A stretch of 11,844 nucleotides of DNA from the NCBI GenBank assembly GCA_017468215.1, contig JAFUJG010000096.1, positions 1 to 11,844 on the forward strand, read 5' to 3'. Below, in pieces: positions 7,204 to 11,844 of the stretch. The first letter of the stretch is position 1; each line of letters opens with the position of its first letter. Below the pieces are notes generated by a model. It worked only from the letters and a program-made list of their open reading frames with translations, searched no databases and was not told the DNA's origin. Source of the stretch: Clostridia bacterium. GTDB lineage: Bacteria; Bacillota; Clostridia; UMGS1883. The position numbers and the translations under genes were made by a program.

Positions 7204-7755
7204 TTGAAATGTTTTATCCGTGTACATCCCATGACACTGCCGTTTTTCGTGCTGATAGGACTTACAGAATACAAAAGCCGCTTTTTCATTTTATACATTT
7301 TCATATTTTTTCACGAGCTTTCCCACACTGTTACAAGCATCCTTCTCGGCGAAAAGATTTGTTCAATAAAACTTTTGCCCTTTGGCTGTGTGCTGTCGCT
7401 GGAAACCTTTCCCTGCAGGAGAAAAAGCATTTTTATATATCTTGCAGGGCCTCTTTTTAACCTTGTGATGTACTTTTTCGGTATTTTCCCCACAGAAAAT
7501 CTTTCCCTTGCACTTTTTAACCTTATTCCCATTATCCCCTTTGACGGCGGTGTTCTTATGAATCTGCTGTTTCCTAAAGCATATTTTTATGTATCCCTTG
7601 TAATTATTCTGCTGATGTTTTTTGCATGCTGCCATCTTGGTATTTTGCCCATTTTCCCCTTTGTTTTACTCTTTCTTTTATACATAGGCGAGAAAAACCG
7701 CCTGGAGAAAACAATCAACAGCAAACTCATCGGACTTTTTATGAGCAAAAAGTAA
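7204..7755 (+). CDS. SpoIVFB-like M50 site-2 membrane metalloprotease (short form)
   Basis: Intramembrane zinc protease, 183 residues from a TTG start. The TTG start gives MKCFIRVHPM, like the KIRVHP opening typical of SpoIVFB. The zinc-binding HELSH is at 37-41 in the membrane segment YIFIFFHELSHTVTSILL. AGPLFNLVM (81-89) and FNLIPIIPFDGG (105-116, with Asp114 the likely third zinc ligand) complete the site-2 protease signature. Hydrophobic segments lie at about 12-36, 77-93, 101-112 and 125-160. In Bacillus subtilis, SpoIVFB (about 288 residues) cleaves pro-sigma-K during sporulation and has a cytosolic CBS domain. Here the protein ends in a short basic tail with no CBS domain. No spoIVFA is adjacent. 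Protease identity is firm, the sporulation role is inferred. Confidence 0.88.
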   Translation: MKCFIRVHPMTLPFFVLIGLTEYKSRFFILYIFIFFHELSHTVTSILLGEKICSIKLLPFGCVLSLETFPCRRKSIFIYLAGPLFNLVMYFFGIFPTENLSLALFNLIPIIPFDGGVLMNLLFPKAYFYVSLVIILLMFFACCHLGILPIFPFVLLFLLYIGEKNRLEKTINSKLIGLFMSKK

Positions 7756-7763
7756 TGTTTTTA

Positions 7764-7792
7764 TTGAAAAGACGGCAAAAAAAAGGTATAAT
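7764..7792 (+). promoter_or_regulatory. Sigma-A promoter of the radical SAM / TIGR03936 / ligA cluster
   Basis: TTGAAA (7764-7769) and a perfect TATAAT (7787-7792) are separated by 17 bases. It begins nine bases after the stop of the M50 protease gene. Transcription should start near 7799, about 29 bases before the ATG at 7828. It would let the downstream cluster be expressed independently of the protease gene. Confidence 0.85.
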
Positions 7793-7827
7793 ATAGCATG
7801 TGAAAATATGTCGAAAGGAGCAGCATT

Positions 7828-9666
7828 ATGCTCAATATAGATAACATTTTAAAAAACGTACAAAAGCCCAGCGCCTACACAGGCGGTGAGCTTAACAGCA
7901 TTGTAAAAAATCCTGACGAAGTAAAAATCCGCTACGGCTTCTGCTTCCCCGACACCTACGAGGTAGGCATGAGCCATTTAGGCATGAAAATACTCTATCA
8001 CGTATTAAACCTTCGCCCCGACACATGGTGCGAAAGGGTTTTTGCCCCCTGGATTGACATGGAGGAGGAAATGAGAAAAACCTCAACTCCTCTCTTTGCT
8101 TTAGAGAGCCGTGAAAGTGTACGCCATTTTGACTTTTTAGGCTTTACCCTCCAGTACGAAATGAGCTATACAAATATCCTTAACATGCTGGATTTGGCAG
8201 GTGTGCCCCTTTTATCCCGTGACAGGGGCGAGGGCGACCCCTTTGTAAACGCAGGCGGTCCCTGTGCATATAACCCTGAGCCCTTAGCCGAAGTTTGCGA
8301 CTTTTTCACCATGGGCGAAGGTGAGGAAGTAATAAATGAGCTTATGGACGCCTACATCGAATGGAAGCAGGAAGGCGGCAAAAGGATTGACTACTTAAAG
8401 AAAATTGCAAAAATAGAGGGTATCTACGTACCCAGCCTTTATGATGTGGAATACAATAGCGACAACACAGTTAAATCCTTTAAGCCCAATTGCCCCGAGG
8501 CAAAGGAAAAGATAACAAAGAGGATTATTAAAAATCTTGACACAGTCACCTTCCCCGACAAGTTTATTGTGCCTTATACAAATATTGTTCACGACCGTAT
8601 TTCTATCGAGGTTTTCCGTGGCTGTATCCGTGGCTGCAGATTTTGTCAGGCAGGCATGATTTACCGACCTGTCCGTGAAAAGAGCTATAAAACTCTTACC
8701 GAGGATGCCATAAAATTAATTAACTCCACAGGCTACGAGGAGCTTTCGCTCTGCTCACTTTCCACAAGTGACTATACCGAGTTTCCCCTTCTTGCCACAG
8801 AGCTTTTAAAGGTAACCGAAAAGGAAAAAATCGGTCTTTCCCTTCCTTCGCTCAGAGTGGACAACTTCTCCCTGGACCTTATGGAAAAGGTCCAGAAGGT
8901 AAGGAAAACAGGTCTTACCTTTGCTCCCGAGGCAGGCACACAGCGTATGCGTGATGTAATCAACAAAAACGTTACCGAGGAGGACCTTTTACGCAGTGCA
9001 CGCCTTGCCTTTAAGGGTGGATGGACAACTATTAAGCTTTACTTTATGATAGGCCTTCCCTACGAAACAGACGAGGACATTTTAGGCATTGCCGACCTTG
9101 CCCACAAGGTTGTTGAGGCTTATTACGAGGTTTCGCCCAACAAAAAAAGACCGCCCAGCGTTAACATAGGTGTGTCGAGCTTTGTTCCCAAGCCCTTTAC
9201 CCCCTTTGAATGGGCAGGTCAGAACACACGTGAGGAGTTAAGGCGTAAGCAGCAGCTTTTAAAGAACGCAATTACAAACCGCCATGTAAAATACAGCTAT
9301 CACGAAAGCGATGTAAGCGTTCTGGAGGGCATTTTTGCACGTGGTGACAGAAGGCTTAACCGTGTTCTTATCGAAGCAAATGCTCTTGGCTGCAAGTTTG
9401 ACTCCTGGAACGAAACCTTCTCTATGGAAAAATGGAACCAAGCATTTATAAATGCAGGAGTTGACCCCTCCTTCTATGTACGTGAACGCACATATGACGA
9501 TATCTTCCCCTGGGATTTTGTTGACATTGGCGTTACTAAGGAATTTTTAAAGAAGGAAAACGAAAAGGCAAAGGATGCCTCTACAACACCCAACTGCCGT
9601 GAAAAGTGCTCAGGCTGCGGTGCGAACAAGCTTTGCGAAGGAGGTAAGTGCAGTGTTAAAATATGA
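7828..9666 (+). CDS. TIGR03960-family radical SAM protein (B12-binding-like N terminus)
   Basis: Radical SAM enzyme of unknown reaction, 612 residues, normal for the family. The N-terminal part (about 15-235) resembles the cobalamin-binding-type region of such proteins, with YGFCFPDTYEVGMSHLGMKI (36-55) and NAGGPCAYNPEPLAE (141-155). The radical SAM core follows. Its cluster motif is Cys266, Cys270 and Cys273 in EVFRGCIRGCRFCQAG. FAPEAGTQRMRDVINKN and KLYFMIGLPYETDEDI lie further on. The C terminus is cysteine-rich: Cys590, 594, 597, 603 and 608. The ATG at 7828 has AAAGGAG seven bases upstream. The family is normally paired with TIGR03936, whose gene overlaps its last 14 bases. In many Clostridia the pair neighbours RNase G and rplU; here ligA follows instead. 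Confidence 0.93.
   Translation: MLNIDNILKNVQKPSAYTGGELNSIVKNPDEVKIRYGFCFPDTYEVGMSHLGMKILYHVLNLRPDTWCERVFAPWIDMEEEMRKTSTPLFALESRESVRHFDFLGFTLQYEMSYTNILNMLDLAGVPLLSRDRGEGDPFVNAGGPCAYNPEPLAEVCDFFTMGEGEEVINELMDAYIEWKQEGGKRIDYLKKIAKIEGIYVPSLYDVEYNSDNTVKSFKPNCPEAKEKITKRIIKNLDTVTFPDKFIVPYTNIVHDRISIEVFRGCIRGCRFCQAGMIYRPVREKSYKTLTEDAIKLINSTGYEELSLCSLSTSDYTEFPLLATELLKVTEKEKIGLSLPSLRVDNFSLDLMEKVQKVRKTGLTFAPEAGTQRMRDVINKNVTEEDLLRSARLAFKGGWTTIKLYFMIGLPYETDEDILGIADLAHKVVEAYYEVSPNKKRPPSVNIGVSSFVPKPFTPFEWAGQNTREELRRKQQLLKNAITNRHVKYSYHESDVSVLEGIFARGDRRLNRVLIEANALGCKFDSWNETFSMEKWNQAFINAGVDPSFYVRERTYDDIFPWDFVDIGVTKEFLKKENEKAKDASTTPNCREKCSGCGANKLCEGGKCSVKI
9638..9644 (+). promoter_or_regulatory. Perfect ribosome binding site inside the radical SAM gene, selecting a GTG start
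   Basis: AAGGAGG at 9638-9644 lies eight bases before GTG 9653. It sits inside the codons for the cysteine-rich tail (CEGGKC) of the radical SAM protein. It decides the start of the TIGR03936 gene in favour of GTG 9653 over the in-frame upstream ATG at 9575, which has no comparable site. Confidence 0.8.
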
Positions 9667-10288
9667 TTTTTATGCCCGCTACAGAAAAATGGGCAGAGCA
9701 AAATATATCTCTCACCTTGATATGGTGCGTGTATTTAACCGTGTTTTCCGCCGTGGCAGGATTCCGGTTTCATATTCTGAGGGGTTTAACCCTCATCCCA
9801 AAATTTCCTTTGCACTTCCCTTGTCTGTTTTTTACGAAAGCGAATGTGAGATTATGCTTTTTTCGGTTACAGAGGATTTAAGTGCCGATGAGCTTTTAAA
9901 CCGTTTTGCACCTGTTATGCCAGAAGGCCTTGAAATTATCGAGGTCAAAGCAGGTAAGCCCGATGTAAAGCATCTTTCCTATTGCCTTTATGATGTATAC
10001 TGCAATCTCCCCTCATCTGATGAGCTTGCCGCCTTCCTTGCACTTAGCAGCATGGTTGTGCCCAAGAAAACAAAAAGCGGCATAAAAGATGCGGATATAA
10101 GATGCGATATTGCAGATATTAAGTTAGAGGACGGCTGTATGAGCATGCTCCTCAGTGCAGGAAGCAACGCCAACTTAAAGCCCGATGTTGTTATAAAAGC
10201 AATGAACAAATATATCAACGGCTACTTCTCGGGTGATTGCGAATATTTAAGAAAATCAATCTATACAAACGATATGGTGGAAATTTAA
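9653..10288 (+). CDS. TIGR03936-family (DUF2344) radical SAM-linked protein
   Basis: Uncharacterised partner of TIGR03960 radical SAM proteins, found beside or fused to them; 211 residues from GTG 9653. The family signature fills the N terminus: YRKMGRAKYISHLDMVRVFNR (about 9-29), then GRIPVSYSEGFNPHPKISFA (about 35-54), with conserved His and Arg residues. The rest is mixed alpha/beta without recognisable catalytic motifs, and no membrane segment or signal peptide is seen. The frame stays open upstream to an ATG at 9575, but the added residues do not resemble the family and lie within the radical SAM gene. The 14-base overlap with that gene suggests translational coupling. Its TAA stop touches the ligA ATG directly. 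The biochemical function is unknown. Confidence 0.9.
   Translation: MLKYDFYARYRKMGRAKYISHLDMVRVFNRVFRRGRIPVSYSEGFNPHPKISFALPLSVFYESECEIMLFSVTEDLSADELLNRFAPVMPEGLEIIEVKAGKPDVKHLSYCLYDVYCNLPSSDELAAFLALSSMVVPKKTKSGIKDADIRCDIADIKLEDGCMSMLLSAGSNANLKPDVVIKAMNKYINGYFSGDCEYLRKSIYTNDMVEI

Positions 10289-11844
<1,556 letters not shown>

Noticed and set aside
9575..9652. Longer TIGR03936 protein from ATG 9575.
   Set aside because: The added residues are an out-of-frame reading of the radical SAM cysteine tail. GTG 9653 has a perfect ribosome binding site and starts right at the family's conserved N terminus.

Overview
The window looks like chromosome from a low-to-mid GC Firmicute of class Clostridia, probably an uncultured anaerobic gut lineage. 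The evidence is strong AGGAG-type ribosome binding sites, sigma-A promoters with 17-base spacers, a ylxM-ffh pair, the MEP isoprenoid pathway (ispE), a SpoIVFB-like protease, and a TIGR03960/TIGR03936 radical-SAM pair. The gene assignments are read from protein motifs. The taxonomic placement is inference.

Layout. (1) 1-1495, minus strand: ylxM then ffh, a signal recognition particle operon. ffh runs off the left edge. (2) 1496-1679: a divergent promoter region with one good sigma-A promoter facing each way and a hairpin at the predicted 5' end of the ylxM transcript. (3) 1680-5209, plus strand: ispE followed 17 bases later by a large heparinase II/III-like protein that carries an apparent carbohydrate-binding insertion but no signal peptide. 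(4) 5216-5265: a strong hairpin terminator shared by two convergent units. (5) 5264-7115, minus strand: a CopZ-like metal-binding protein, then a secreted papain-family protease with a C-terminal lectin-like region. (6) 7204-11844, plus strand: a short SpoIVFB-type membrane metalloprotease, then the tight cluster radical SAM (TIGR03960), TIGR03936 partner and ligA. ligA runs off the right edge.

How the genes work together. ffh/ylxM (protein targeting), ispE (isoprenoid precursors) and ligA (DNA replication and repair) are core genes. The radical SAM gene overlaps its partner by 14 bases, and the partner's stop codon touches the ligA start, so the three probably form one translationally coupled unit with its own sigma-A promoter at 7764-7792. 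The M50 protease has instead a candidate sigma-E-type (sporulation) promoter, lying on top of the sigma-A promoter of the opposing copZ-like gene. Two genes, the lyase and the cysteine protease, look like accessory enzymes for using or remodelling polymers.

There is no sign of mobile elements, CRISPR arrays, tRNAs or rRNAs, and no gene-free stretch above about 190 bases. I do not see a clear new defence or mobile system. The most interesting items are the architecture of the signal-less heparinase-like enzyme, the overlapping opposed promoters in front of the SpoIVFB homologue, and the second CX3CX2C motif at the end of the radical SAM protein.
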